Assembly: GCA_964519885.1 (NCBI GenBank)
Contig: CAZFLX010000008.1
Span: 1 to 64,000, forward strand
Reading direction: 5' to 3'
DNA: 64,000 nt
Source: GCA-002282575 sp964519885
GTDB taxonomy: Bacteria > Pseudomonadota > Gammaproteobacteria > Thiomicrospirales > Thiomicrospiraceae
A model generated the notes under the pieces. The model was not told where the DNA came from. It was given only the letters and a program-made list of their open reading frames with translations, and ran no database searches. The translations under genes and the position numbers were made by a program. Shown piece after piece: positions 52,878 through 61,372 of the stretch (positions within the stretch are counted from its first letter, which is position 1; every line of letters begins with the position of its first letter).

Positions 52878-54738
52878 TATACGTCACCCCTTTTATTTCT
52901 TCCCACAAGCCAAGGTCTTTAAGTACGCGCTCACAGCGTTCAATATCTCGCTCAACGCGCTGCATTCCTGCTGCGCCAATATCATCAATGTTTCTCAACT
53001 CTAATTGCTGAATGTAGATGCCTTTGAAATATTCTCCATGTCGTTTCTTCTCGATAATGGATTCATTACAGTCAACACAGCTCGTTCCTTCAATAACAGA
53101 GCGTCCACCACAACCCGAATTATCAGATGTACACCACGAATGCCCTGTTGAGCGTAAATGAACCGAATCTGAGATACGTGCTGCCATTGCCGCACGACTT
53201 TCAAAAGTCCTAACCGATTCATTTTTAGAACGATAAGAGATTAACTTATTGGCTAGACCTCCCGTAATAATCGTATCTTCATCCAAAAGCTCATCAAATC
53301 GTGCGATTTTAAAGTTTTTAATCTGTACTGCAATTTCATCGTATAGCTCTTGATCTTGCGCTTGATTAGCAGAATAGAGCAAGGTCATGTCCATTCCCCA
53401 ATGCTTAAAGTGTCGTTTGAGATAACGCAAATCCCCATAAGCCGATTGTGCGACGTACACGGCAAAGGTTCGTCTAAAACGATGAGCCGCTAATCCCTCA
53501 ATGCCAAGTGCATTACCAAAATCCTTTAACCGGTAGTTAAAGGCTAATTGAGTCAACGAATTCACTTGATTCCCTTGGCTCAATGAATTGGTTAAAAACA
53601 AATGATGTTTAAATCGCTCAATTTTTAACCCTCTTGGGCTATGCGGGTCTTTAGCCAGTAATTCTGCTTGGTCTTGCCATAGCCTTTCTTGGAGCGGCTT
53701 CACATAAGCTTTTTGCACTTCAATGGCTTGGATAACAATTTCAGGGACTAACCATTCGGTATATCCCTCATGAGTCTTACTAGAGTGAGATTTTAACCAG
53801 TAATAGACATCTTCCTCATTGTCTTCTTTTCGGTACGCATCGTTTTGAATAGCGCAGAGTTCGTGAATACGGATGCCACTAAACGTCAAGATAATGATTG
53901 CCATTGCAATCGGAATATCATCATATAACTCGTTAAAGTCTTTCAGCCCTAAGATGCCTTTGGGTTTGAGGATGCTATTGGCAATGATTTTATAAATTGT
54001 GGGTTCAGATTTTTCAAACAACTGCATTCTCGCAATTTCAATCTCTTCCTTAATCTGAATTAGATTATTCGCTTGCTCTAAAATCTTGTTGCAATGGTTT
54101 ATCAGCACTTTGAGCTCATCATCAGGAATGACTTGGGTTTTAGCTATTTTCTTACCTTGGTTGGTTAATCCCGCTAAGTGTGCTGCTGAGCTTTCGAGCC
54201 AAGGGTGCCCAAACGCCCACTGCGTTCCTTTAAGGTTGTGGTACAGGGTTTCAATTGCTAAAAATCTGTTTGTTAGAGCGCCTTTAGACAGTGGTTTTTT
54301 CGTTTGTTTAGAAATATAGTATTTAGAATGGTGAACATAGTTAGCGCAGTGCAAAGGGGTAATATCAGCAATATTTTGAGCTTTAACATTGTTCAGGTGA
54401 GCAAGAAAAGGCTTCAAATTCTCAAACAGTCGGGTTAACGTATTTCCTGACGGATTTTGCTCAATGTCGTAATGCTTAAGTGCAAACTTCACCGCATCCA
54501 CGAATTGACTTGGAATCGTCTTAAAGCGTATTTTCTTATTGTTATCACGAATGTTCGATGGAAACCGCGCGTCTTCCAATCGCCATTCATCATTACCGTA
54601 TTCGCTTATTACTTGATGGCTTCCATCAGGCAGTTGATAAGAGGATACGGGCAAGAATTTAAGCACAGAATCTTCCAGTTCATGTAGTTTTTGTGGGCGG
54701 CAATAGTCGGTTGCGCTCATTCTTAATGCTTGTTTCAT
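52870..54738 (-). CDS. Tyrosine recombinase, GinC-like
   Basis: A site-specific integrase of about 622 residues. The start MKQALRMSATDYCRPQ at 54738 overlaps the previous stop by four bases; an upstream start at 54771 is possible. Catalytic residues are visible: Arg in FSGIRIHELCAI, the HxxR-type box AAHRFRRTFAVYV, His in RHFKHWGMDMTLLYS with the nucleophile Tyr at the end of that segment. A C-terminal Cys cluster (CTSDNSGCGGR, SCVDCNE) may bind zinc. It has the size of the large TnpB-type recombinase of Tn554. Confidence 0.86.
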   Translation of the reverse strand: MKQALRMSATDYCRPQKLHELEDSVLKFLPVSSYQLPDGSHQVISEYGNDEWRLEDARFPSNIRDNNKKIRFKTIPSQFVDAVKFALKHYDIEQNPSGNTLTRLFENLKPFLAHLNNVKAQNIADITPLHCANYVHHSKYYISKQTKKPLSKGALTNRFLAIETLYHNLKGTQWAFGHPWLESSAAHLAGLTNQGKKIAKTQVIPDDELKVLINHCNKILEQANNLIQIKEEIEIARMQLFEKSEPTIYKIIANSILKPKGILGLKDFNELYDDIPIAMAIIILTFSGIRIHELCAIQNDAYRKEDNEEDVYYWLKSHSSKTHEGYTEWLVPEIVIQAIEVQKAYVKPLQERLWQDQAELLAKDPHSPRGLKIERFKHHLFLTNSLSQGNQVNSLTQLAFNYRLKDFGNALGIEGLAAHRFRRTFAVYVAQSAYGDLRYLKRHFKHWGMDMTLLYSANQAQDQELYDEIAVQIKNFKIARFDELLDEDTIITGGLANKLISYRSKNESVRTFESRAAMAARISDSVHLRSTGHSWCTSDNSGCGGRSVIEGTSCVDCNESIIEKKRHGEYFKGIYIQQLELRNIDDIGAAGMQRVERDIERCERVLKDLGLWEEIKGVTYNV

Positions 54739-56333
54739 GCAATTTCCTCCAACTGATTGCGGAACTTCCATGCTGGGTGGGGTTTAGCTTGCGCTTCCGC
54801 TTTAATGGTTGCCACGTAGTCAGCATCAAATTTTGGCGCAATATCACGGTCAATGATGCGAATGATGTGAGCAAAGTATTTACTCCACCGCTTTGCCCCA
54901 ATTTGCTCACGCTCATACACAATCAGCCAATAAAACGAGAACAGGCGATACAGGTCTTCTTTTGTCACCACCATATTGCGACAGCGGACACAGCTTAAAA
55001 AATCGGTACAGTAGATTGTATTGCCGTTTTTACCAGTACGATTAGGAATATCAGAACACTTGGAAACAGGTGTATTGTTCTCGTTCACCTTCACTTTCGA
55101 GAGTAGTTCTTGTGTTCGCACCTTTCCCATGTAATTAAAATTTTTCTCAGCCTCTTTTGGGGCTTCAAGATAATGGGTTTGCGAAACTTTAACCGTATGG
55201 TTTGCTAAAGCTGCCGTTACAAAGGGATCTCCACCTGATAGTTCCCAAATACGGTTTTCAAAGGTTTTTCTAAAGCGAGAAATATTAACCTGTAAAGGCT
55301 CGCCATTGTCGTTCTTTAGGTCTTTATCTTTGACCCATTTTTCGATGTTGTCTCTGAGGGAAGTGTTATTGACTGTAGTAATTTCGCCATAATTAAAACC
55401 ACCAATTGCCCGATAGCAAAACACTAAATCCGTTCCGCTTTCGGCTCTTAGTGGCTGATTCATATCGATGAGATGTTGAACCATCACCGCCACATCAGCC
55501 AGCACCGTTTGTACGTTTTCAACATTAGTGGAGTGACGAAGACTCTGAATATGGGTGGCATTACCTCGGCGTTTGTATAGAACAAGGAGTTTTCGATTTT
55601 CTTTTAATGGATGATCTTGAATGGAGTCGGTTGTCATTTCCAAAAGTGGCGTGGTATTCATACCTGATCTCAATGCTATCGCTAACAAAAAGATGGTCAG
55701 TTCATAACTGTTTAATGGCTCATTCCTCTCAAGAATATTATTGACATCGACCTTTAACGCATGAGCAACACGTTTGCGCTCGGCTTTAGAAAAGGATTTC
55801 TGCCCTTTTGTTTTACGATTTGAATGAGGGAATGGATTTCTAGGAAAATCAAACCGTTCAAGCCAGCCCATACTCTGCATCTTGACCAGAATGGATTTGA
55901 TAGTAGAGTAAATCTGTTTAGCCGAAGCGCCATTTGGATAAGAGGTTTTTAGATGCTGGATGTAGTTTTCAATCAATTCAAAGCCAATATCTGATAACAC
56001 CAACTTTCGATTCATGGCTTTTGTATAAATCGCTAAATACTGGGCAAAATATTTGAACCCACGATGGCAGTAACTTGAAATGGTCGAATGTTCTACGACC
56101 GACTCTGATAGCATGATTTCTATGGTTTGCTGCACCGCGCAGGTAATCGCATCAAAACCTTGACCATAGTGCTTTGTAAAGTCGTAAGTTCTGATGTTCT
56201 GAGCATTCTTACCAAACAACACAACCTTGTTATGCGGAATGCTGTTCTTTAAAACAGGTTTTGTGGCAACAACCCCATCTTGGTCAACCACTGGAGGTAA
56301 AGGTATTTGCGTAAAGTCTTTACGTTTTTTCAT
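54735..56333 (-). CDS. Tyrosine recombinase, GinB-like
   Basis: A 532-residue integrase. The catalytic set is in ALRSGMNTTPLLEM (first Arg), NISRFRKTFENRIWEL (second Arg; the usual first His is replaced by Ser/Arg context), ALANHTVKVSQTHYLEA (His and nucleophilic Tyr). A Cys group (KCSDIPNRTG, CTDFLSCVRCRN) follows. It overlaps the first recombinase by four bases (ATGA). The middle position and size match ginB. The partly altered His box suggests division of labour among the three enzymes. Confidence 0.85.
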   Translation of the reverse strand: MKKRKDFTQIPLPPVVDQDGVVATKPVLKNSIPHNKVVLFGKNAQNIRTYDFTKHYGQGFDAITCAVQQTIEIMLSESVVEHSTISSYCHRGFKYFAQYLAIYTKAMNRKLVLSDIGFELIENYIQHLKTSYPNGASAKQIYSTIKSILVKMQSMGWLERFDFPRNPFPHSNRKTKGQKSFSKAERKRVAHALKVDVNNILERNEPLNSYELTIFLLAIALRSGMNTTPLLEMTTDSIQDHPLKENRKLLVLYKRRGNATHIQSLRHSTNVENVQTVLADVAVMVQHLIDMNQPLRAESGTDLVFCYRAIGGFNYGEITTVNNTSLRDNIEKWVKDKDLKNDNGEPLQVNISRFRKTFENRIWELSGGDPFVTAALANHTVKVSQTHYLEAPKEAEKNFNYMGKVRTQELLSKVKVNENNTPVSKCSDIPNRTGKNGNTIYCTDFLSCVRCRNMVVTKEDLYRLFSFYWLIVYEREQIGAKRWSKYFAHIIRIIDRDIAPKFDADYVATIKAEAQAKPHPAWKFRNQLEEIA

Positions 56334-57496
56334 GCATGACCCTCCGCTTCAAGACAAATTTTATCGATGTCTTGATCGTACTCGGTCATCACATCCCCCT
56401 CTAAATCTTCGAGATAATGCAGATAAATTTGTGTGGTTAAGATACTTGAGTGACCCAATCGATCTTGAACGTAAACCAATGGGTCGCCGCGATAATTTGG
56501 GGCGTTTCTCAGTCCATACAATTTAAAGGTGGCATAAGTGTGGCGTAGCGAATGAATGCTAATGTCTTTTCTGCCAACGATTTTTTTGAGTTTGTTATTT
56601 AGAATCATGCCTTTGATTGAATAGGGTTTACCATATTGGTTGAGGAATAGTGCTTTTTGCGCACCGACTGCATTTTGTGTAAGCAACACATGGCGATCAT
56701 GCAATTTGTATTGCCATAGCCGCTCATAAAGGGAAATTGGGATGTGAATCGTGCGCTCTTTATTGCCCTTAGTACCACCTTGCCCATCTACAACCTGCAT
56801 ATCCTTGCTTCTCAGTGCCACGGCTACAATCGCAGAACCACGATGGGATTTGGGGTCTTGTATATATTTTTCAGGAAACGTCAGCAATTCTTCTTTACGC
56901 ATCCCTGTTTGAACGGCTAAACGGTAAATTAGATGCTGAGAGACAAAGCACTGGTGTGACATCAGCGTTTTGACTTCTTGCTTGGTCAATATCCGCAAGG
57001 AAGAAGCTTTTTCCTTAAGCATGACGTTGAGTGTATTTTTTTGACTTCCCGACTTATCGGTATGCGCCATAAATCCTTTGCCTTTATTGATGATCACCGT
57101 TTCAATGTCGTATGGGACAGAAGCAATCCACTTTTTACGAAGCGCAAACTCATAGAACTTGATGATGGTTCTTAATCGACCATTCACTGTTGAAGAAGAT
57201 AATCCTAATCCGACCGCCCCATCACGATATGCGGCAATGACCGAATGCTGAGTGTCTGCCATGTTTGAACGCCAGTTCAAGCCTCTGCCTTCCAAGTAAC
57301 CAAAGTAGTCATACAAGTCCTGACCGTAACGCCACCAGCTATTCTTGCTTTCGACTCGTCCTCTGGTAATACAGTAATAGACTAAAAACTGATGAACTTC
57401 TTTCACCAACTCCATTTCGGAGTTAACAATGAGCGGGAAATGCTCATAGGAATGACCATGTAACTCAAAATCTGCCGTTGATCTAATCAATCTCAC
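56330..57496 (-). CDS. Tyrosine recombinase, GinA-like
   Basis: A 388-residue phage-integrase-type recombinase and first gene of the operon. It has an N-terminal SAM-like core-binding domain (YDYFGYLEGRGLNWRSNMAD) and a complete catalytic domain: TGMRKEELLTFP, ISIHSLRHTYATFKLYG, DRLGHSSILTTQIYLHYLED, i.e. Arg, Lys, His-x-x-Arg, His and Tyr. Transcription runs leftward from the A/T-rich region at 57497-57672, which also serves the divergent restriction-modification operon. Resemblance to the smaller TnpA of Tn554 is clear. Confidence 0.88.
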   Translation of the reverse strand: MRLIRSTADFELHGHSYEHFPLIVNSEMELVKEVHQFLVYYCITRGRVESKNSWWRYGQDLYDYFGYLEGRGLNWRSNMADTQHSVIAAYRDGAVGLGLSSSTVNGRLRTIIKFYEFALRKKWIASVPYDIETVIINKGKGFMAHTDKSGSQKNTLNVMLKEKASSLRILTKQEVKTLMSHQCFVSQHLIYRLAVQTGMRKEELLTFPEKYIQDPKSHRGSAIVAVALRSKDMQVVDGQGGTKGNKERTIHIPISLYERLWQYKLHDRHVLLTQNAVGAQKALFLNQYGKPYSIKGMILNNKLKKIVGRKDISIHSLRHTYATFKLYGLRNAPNYRGDPLVYVQDRLGHSSILTTQIYLHYLEDLEGDVMTEYDQDIDKICLEAEGHA

Positions 57497-57525
57497 AATA
57501 CACCATCTATTTACTGCACTAAAAC

Positions 57526-57537
57526 TTTATACAATCC
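57526..57537. repeat. Candidate flanking direct repeat, right
   Basis: TTTATACAATCC, partner of the repeat at 52386-52397, 29 bp upstream of the ginA-like start codon. Confidence 0.4.
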
Positions 57538-57566
57538 TAATGCTCTTTCTTTTTAAATGCAACTTT

Positions 57567-57594
57567 TTTTTGCATAATTAACTTTATGCAAAAT
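57567..57594. other. dif-like palindrome / candidate recombinase core site
   Basis: Arms TTTTTGCATAA (57567-57577) and TTATGCAAAAT (57584-57594) around a 6-bp spacer TTAACT: the 11-6-11 geometry of XerCD dif sites. The right arm matches the XerD-arm consensus TTATGTTAAAT at 9 of 11 bases; the left arm keeps GCATAA. It could equally be an operator. Confidence 0.5.
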
Positions 57595-57672
57595 TTTGTT
57601 CGTGCGATCTGTGTCATAATACTCACAACGAAGACATGAACTTTTCTGGCAGTTTTAAAGGACAATGCGACC

Positions 57673-58278
57673 ATGGCGCAAAAAAGACTCGCTGAACTGG
57701 TGAACATCAAAGCAGGCTATCCCTTTAGGGGAGCTGTGACAGAAATCATCGGTGGTGGTGTGTTTGTCATCCAACCCAAAGACATTAGCGAATTGGGTGA
57801 TCTTATCCCCGAAACAGCCATAGAAACTGAGCTAACAGGTCGTCGAGATGCAGACTGGCTTAAACGAGATGATGTGCTATTTATCAGCAAGGGATGGCGC
57901 ACAACCGCCTGCTATATTGAGCAGGATTATGAAAATCTAACCTGCTCACCCAGCTTATTCATTCTGCAAGCTAAGGCTCAATGGCAAAATCGACTGAATA
58001 TGCAGTTTCTTGCTTGGCAATTGAATCAAGCCCCTGCACAAAACTACTTTAGACGCACCGCAGAAGGCAGTGGTCAGCTCAATATTCGTAAACAAACCCT
58101 TGCCGACCTGATTGTGGGCATTCCGCCCCTTGAAAAACAACATGCACTTGCTAAGCTATACCAAGCCAGCGTGAGTGAACACAAATTGCTCACTCAGCTC
58201 ATCAATAACCGAATACAACAAAACAGCTTAATTGCCGCTGATTTATTGCGCCAACGAAACGAGGACAAGCCACAATGA
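57673..58278 (+). CDS. Type I restriction specificity-like protein, single TRD
   Basis: A 201-residue protein with one target-recognition domain of the HsdS type: LAELVNIKAGYPFRGAVTEI at the start, DVLFISKGWRTTACYIEQDY, SGQLNIRKQTLADLIVGIPP and PLEKQHALAKLYQASVSEHK. Classical HsdS has two TRDs; this half-size protein would have to dimerise or act in addition to the full HsdS downstream. Its stop overlaps hsdM by four bases. AAAGGA lies upstream of the start at 57673. It is the first gene of the operon. Confidence 0.82.
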   Translation: MAQKRLAELVNIKAGYPFRGAVTEIIGGGVFVIQPKDISELGDLIPETAIETELTGRRDADWLKRDDVLFISKGWRTTACYIEQDYENLTCSPSLFILQAKAQWQNRLNMQFLAWQLNQAPAQNYFRRTAEGSGQLNIRKQTLADLIVGIPPLEKQHALAKLYQASVSEHKLLTQLINNRIQQNSLIAADLLRQRNEDKPQ

Positions 58279-59786
58279 CCACTCAAATCAACCAAGACGA
58301 CATCAACAAGGCCGTATGGAGCGCTTGTGATACTTTCCGAGGTACGGTTGACCCTAGCATTTACAAAGACTTCATTCTGACGATGCTGTTCTTAAAGTAC
58401 ATTTCCGACGTTCACCGCGACAAGCATCAAGAACTGCAAGCTCAGTTCGGTGACAATACCGCATTGATTGAAGCCATGCTTGCCAGCCAAGCCTTTAAAA
58501 TTCCCGCTGGTAGCACCTTTTGGGACTTATATGAACAGCGCAATCAACCAGGAAATGGCACACGTATCGATACTGCCCTTCATGCGATTGAAGAAGCCAA
58601 TGGTGCGAAACTGCAAAACGTCTTCCAAGACATCAGTTTTAATACCGACAAATTGGGGGATGAAAAGCAGAAAAACGAAATTCTGCGCCATTTGCTGGAA
58701 GATTTTGGCAAGGAAAAACTTGATCTAAGACCTAGCCGTGTTGGTTCGCTGGATGTGATTGGTAATGCTTATGAATATTTGATTAAGCACTTTGCTGCGG
58801 GTTCGGGTAAATCGGCAGGTGAGTTTTATACACCGCCTGAAGTATCCGATCTGTTAGCGATTCTGCTTGAACCCAAAGAAGGTGATCAAATTTGCGACCC
58901 AGCGTGTGGTTCGGGTTCATTGTTGATGAAGTGCGGCAAGCAAGTACAAAAACGCTTCAATGGCTCGAAACACTACGCACTTTTTGGTCAAGAAGCCATT
59001 GGCTCTACTTGGTCATTAGCAAAAATGAATATGTTCCTGCATGGCGAAGACAACCACCGCATTGAATGGGGCGATACCATTCGCAACCCCAAATTACAGG
59101 ATGCTAATGGTGGTCTGTTGCACTTTGATGTGGTCACAGCCAATCCCCCCTTTTCACTGGATAAATGGGGTCATGATAACGCCCAACACGACCAATGGGG
59201 ACGTTTTGAACGTGGCGTACCACCGAAAACCAAAGGCGACTATGCGTTTATCCTGCACATGATTGAAACCCTTAAACCACAAACAGGTCGTATGGGTGTG
59301 GTTGTGCCGCATGGTGTGTTATTCCGTGGTTCGTCTGAAGGCACGATTCGTCAAAAACTGATTGAAGAAAACCTACTCGAAGCGGTGATTGGCTTACCTG
59401 AAAAGCTGTTTTTCGGCACAGGTATTCCAGCGGCAATCTTAATTTTCAAAAAGCACAAAACACGCTCTGGTGTGTTGTTTATCGATGCCAGCCGTGACTA
59501 TCAATCGGGCAAAAATCAAAACCGCCTAACCGAAGAACACCTGCAAAAGATCGTCGATACCTACCAGTCTTGGTCTGAAATAGATAAATATTCCCATATC
59601 GCCACCTTCGATGAAATCAAAGAAAACGACTTCAACCTCAATATCCCGCGCTATGTCGATACCTTTGAAGAAGAGGAAGAAATCGACTTAATGGCAATTC
59701 GTACTGAACGCCTTGCTCTGCAAGCCCAATTGACCGAGTTAGAGACGCAGATGGAAGGTTATTTGTTGGAGTTAGGTTATGAGTAG
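58275..59786 (+). CDS. hsdM: Type I restriction-modification methyltransferase subunit HsdM
   Basis: A 503-residue N6-adenine methyltransferase that modifies host DNA and forms the type I complex with S and R subunits. AGEFYTPPEVSDLLAILLEP, DPACGSGSLLMKCGK (SAM motif) and the catalytic VTANPPFSLDKWG are all present, with GVVVPHGVLFRGSSEGTIR and GLPEKLFFGTGIPAAILIF. It is translationally coupled to the genes on each side (4- and 8-base overlaps). Confidence 0.96.
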   Translation: MTTQINQDDINKAVWSACDTFRGTVDPSIYKDFILTMLFLKYISDVHRDKHQELQAQFGDNTALIEAMLASQAFKIPAGSTFWDLYEQRNQPGNGTRIDTALHAIEEANGAKLQNVFQDISFNTDKLGDEKQKNEILRHLLEDFGKEKLDLRPSRVGSLDVIGNAYEYLIKHFAAGSGKSAGEFYTPPEVSDLLAILLEPKEGDQICDPACGSGSLLMKCGKQVQKRFNGSKHYALFGQEAIGSTWSLAKMNMFLHGEDNHRIEWGDTIRNPKLQDANGGLLHFDVVTANPPFSLDKWGHDNAQHDQWGRFERGVPPKTKGDYAFILHMIETLKPQTGRMGVVVPHGVLFRGSSEGTIRQKLIEENLLEAVIGLPEKLFFGTGIPAAILIFKKHKTRSGVLFIDASRDYQSGKNQNRLTEEHLQKIVDTYQSWSEIDKYSHIATFDEIKENDFNLNIPRYVDTFEEEEEIDLMAIRTERLALQAQLTELETQMEGYLLELGYE

Positions 59787-60636
59787 CCTTCAAGATTATT
59801 CCCAATCACATGATTCGTTTGAGTCCATCAAACAAGTTGATGAACAGGGGAATGAGTTCTGGTTTGCCAGAGCTTTAGCCAAATTGCTCGATTACCGTGA
59901 TTTTCGTAACTTTACCAAGGTAATAGAAAAAGCGAAAATAGCCTGTGAGAGCAGTGGTTATGCAGTTTCTGATCATATCGTTGAACTCACCGAGATGATC
60001 GATTTAGGGAAGGGAGCAGTACGTGAACTCCCTTCATTTGCCTTGTCTCGTTATGCTTGTTATTTGATTGTACAAAATGGTGATCCTACCAAGCCTATTA
60101 TTGCTAGTGGACAAACCTATTTTGCGCTGCAGACCCGTCGTCAAGAATTGGCCGATGACGAAACCTTTAAACGACTCAAAGAAAATGAAAAACGATTGTT
60201 CTTGCGCAATGAACTAAAAGAACACAATAAACAGTTAGTTGAAACCGCTCAACAAGCGGGTGTAGAGTCGAGCGTTGATTTTGCTATTTTTCAAAATCAC
60301 GGCTACAAAGGACTCTACGGTGGTTTAGATAATAAAGCCATTCATGAACTTAAAGGCTTAAAGAAAAGTCAAAAAATCTTAGACCACATGGGTTCAACCG
60401 AATTGGCTGCCAATTTATTCCGCGCGACGCAAACAGAAGAAAAACTCAAACGAGACCAAGTTACCAATAAATATCACGCCAATCAAACCCATTTTGAGGT
60501 AGGTATGAAAGTGCGTCAGACCATAGCGGAACTGGGTGGAACTATGCCAGAAAACTTGCCAACGCCCGAACAGAGTATCCAGCAGATCGAAAAACAACAA
60601 ACCAAGCTGGAGGTGAGCAAAGATGAGCCAATTTGA
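59779..60636 (+). CDS. dinD: DNA damage-inducible protein D (DinD) homologue
   Basis: A 285-residue homologue of DinD, which inhibits RecA filament activities in Escherichia coli. FWFARALAKLLDYRDFRNFT is the Bro-N-like start, then VRELPSFALSRYACYLIVQN, YFALQTRRQELADDETFKRL and HGYKGLYGGLDNKAI. It overlaps hsdM by eight bases and fic by fourteen, so it is an integral gene of this operon. dinD-like genes are often embedded in type I loci; a part in limiting damage by restriction is inference. No LexA box was sought in detail. Confidence 0.92.
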   Translation: MSSLQDYSQSHDSFESIKQVDEQGNEFWFARALAKLLDYRDFRNFTKVIEKAKIACESSGYAVSDHIVELTEMIDLGKGAVRELPSFALSRYACYLIVQNGDPTKPIIASGQTYFALQTRRQELADDETFKRLKENEKRLFLRNELKEHNKQLVETAQQAGVESSVDFAIFQNHGYKGLYGGLDNKAIHELKGLKKSQKILDHMGSTELAANLFRATQTEEKLKRDQVTNKYHANQTHFEVGMKVRQTIAELGGTMPENLPTPEQSIQQIEKQQTKLEVSKDEPI

Positions 60637-61372
60637 AAAGCTAGATGCGCTCAAAGCACAGCTAGACGCTTACCGTCCTCTCGATGCCAACGTAGTCAAA
60701 AACCTACATGAAAACTTGGTGCTGCAATGGACCTATCACAGTAATGCGATTGAAGGAAATACGCTGACTTTAAAGGAAACCAAGGTAGCCTTAGAAGGCA
60801 TCACCATTGGGGGTAAAACCCTGCGTGAGCATTTCGAAGTCATCAATCATCGAGAGGCGATTTTGATGGTTGAGGACTTGGTGAGTCATCAAGAGCCGTT
60901 AAGTGAGCGGGTGATTAAGGACTTGCATTATTTGGTGCTCAAAAACATCGATCAAGACAATGCAGGACGTTATTGTCAGGTGAATGTGTTGATTTCAGGT
61001 GCAGAACATAAACCCGTCGATGCGCTTCATGTGCCTGAGCAGATGACGGCATTGATTGACTGGTACAGCACAAAAGCTACGGGCTTGCATCCTGTTGAAC
61101 GAGCGGCACGGGCGCATGGGGAGTTTGTGAAAATTCATCCGTTTGTCGATGGCAATGGTCGAACAGCGCGGTTATTGATGAATTTAGAACTGATGAAAGC
61201 AGGTTTTCCTGCGGCAGTCTTACCTGTTGAAAGTCGATTAGCCTATTACGAAGCCTTAGACACAGCGCATTGCCAAGGGGATTATGCGCCTTTTGTTGAA
61301 CTGCTTTGCCAAGTCGTTGCGGATAGTTTTAAGCCCTACTGGTGGGCATTGGGGGTTAAAGATGTTGCCTAA
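60623..61372 (+). CDS. Fic family protein, class II
   Basis: A 249-residue Fic protein, probably an AMP transferase. The catalytic motif HPFVDGNGRTARLLMN is complete. Upstream, YHSNAIEGNTLTLKET contains the inhibitory (S/T)xxxE(G/N) motif, in the N-terminal half, which defines class II Fic proteins whose activity is held back by this helix. Its 5' end overlaps dinD and its 3' end overlaps hsdS by 11 bases. Its target is unknown; position inside a type I restriction operon is common. Confidence 0.92.
   Translation: MSQFEKLDALKAQLDAYRPLDANVVKNLHENLVLQWTYHSNAIEGNTLTLKETKVALEGITIGGKTLREHFEVINHREAILMVEDLVSHQEPLSERVIKDLHYLVLKNIDQDNAGRYCQVNVLISGAEHKPVDALHVPEQMTALIDWYSTKATGLHPVERAARAHGEFVKIHPFVDGNGRTARLLMNLELMKAGFPAAVLPVESRLAYYEALDTAHCQGDYAPFVELLCQVVADSFKPYWWALGVKDVA

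Larger units (their letters stand above)
52386..57594 (-). mobile_element. GInt-type integration module (ginABCD-like operon with candidate ends)
   Basis: Four overlapping genes coding for three tyrosine recombinases (388, 532, about 622 residues) and a 129-residue HTH/coiled-coil protein, the four-gene signature of GInt genomic islands described in Pseudomonas and other bacteria; related trios are RIT elements and Tn554 tnpABC. A dif-like palindrome at 57567-57594 and a 12-bp imperfect repeat at each side lie at the edges. The true island ends and the cargo side are not settled; the restriction-modification operon to the right is the likelier cargo. Confidence 0.75.
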
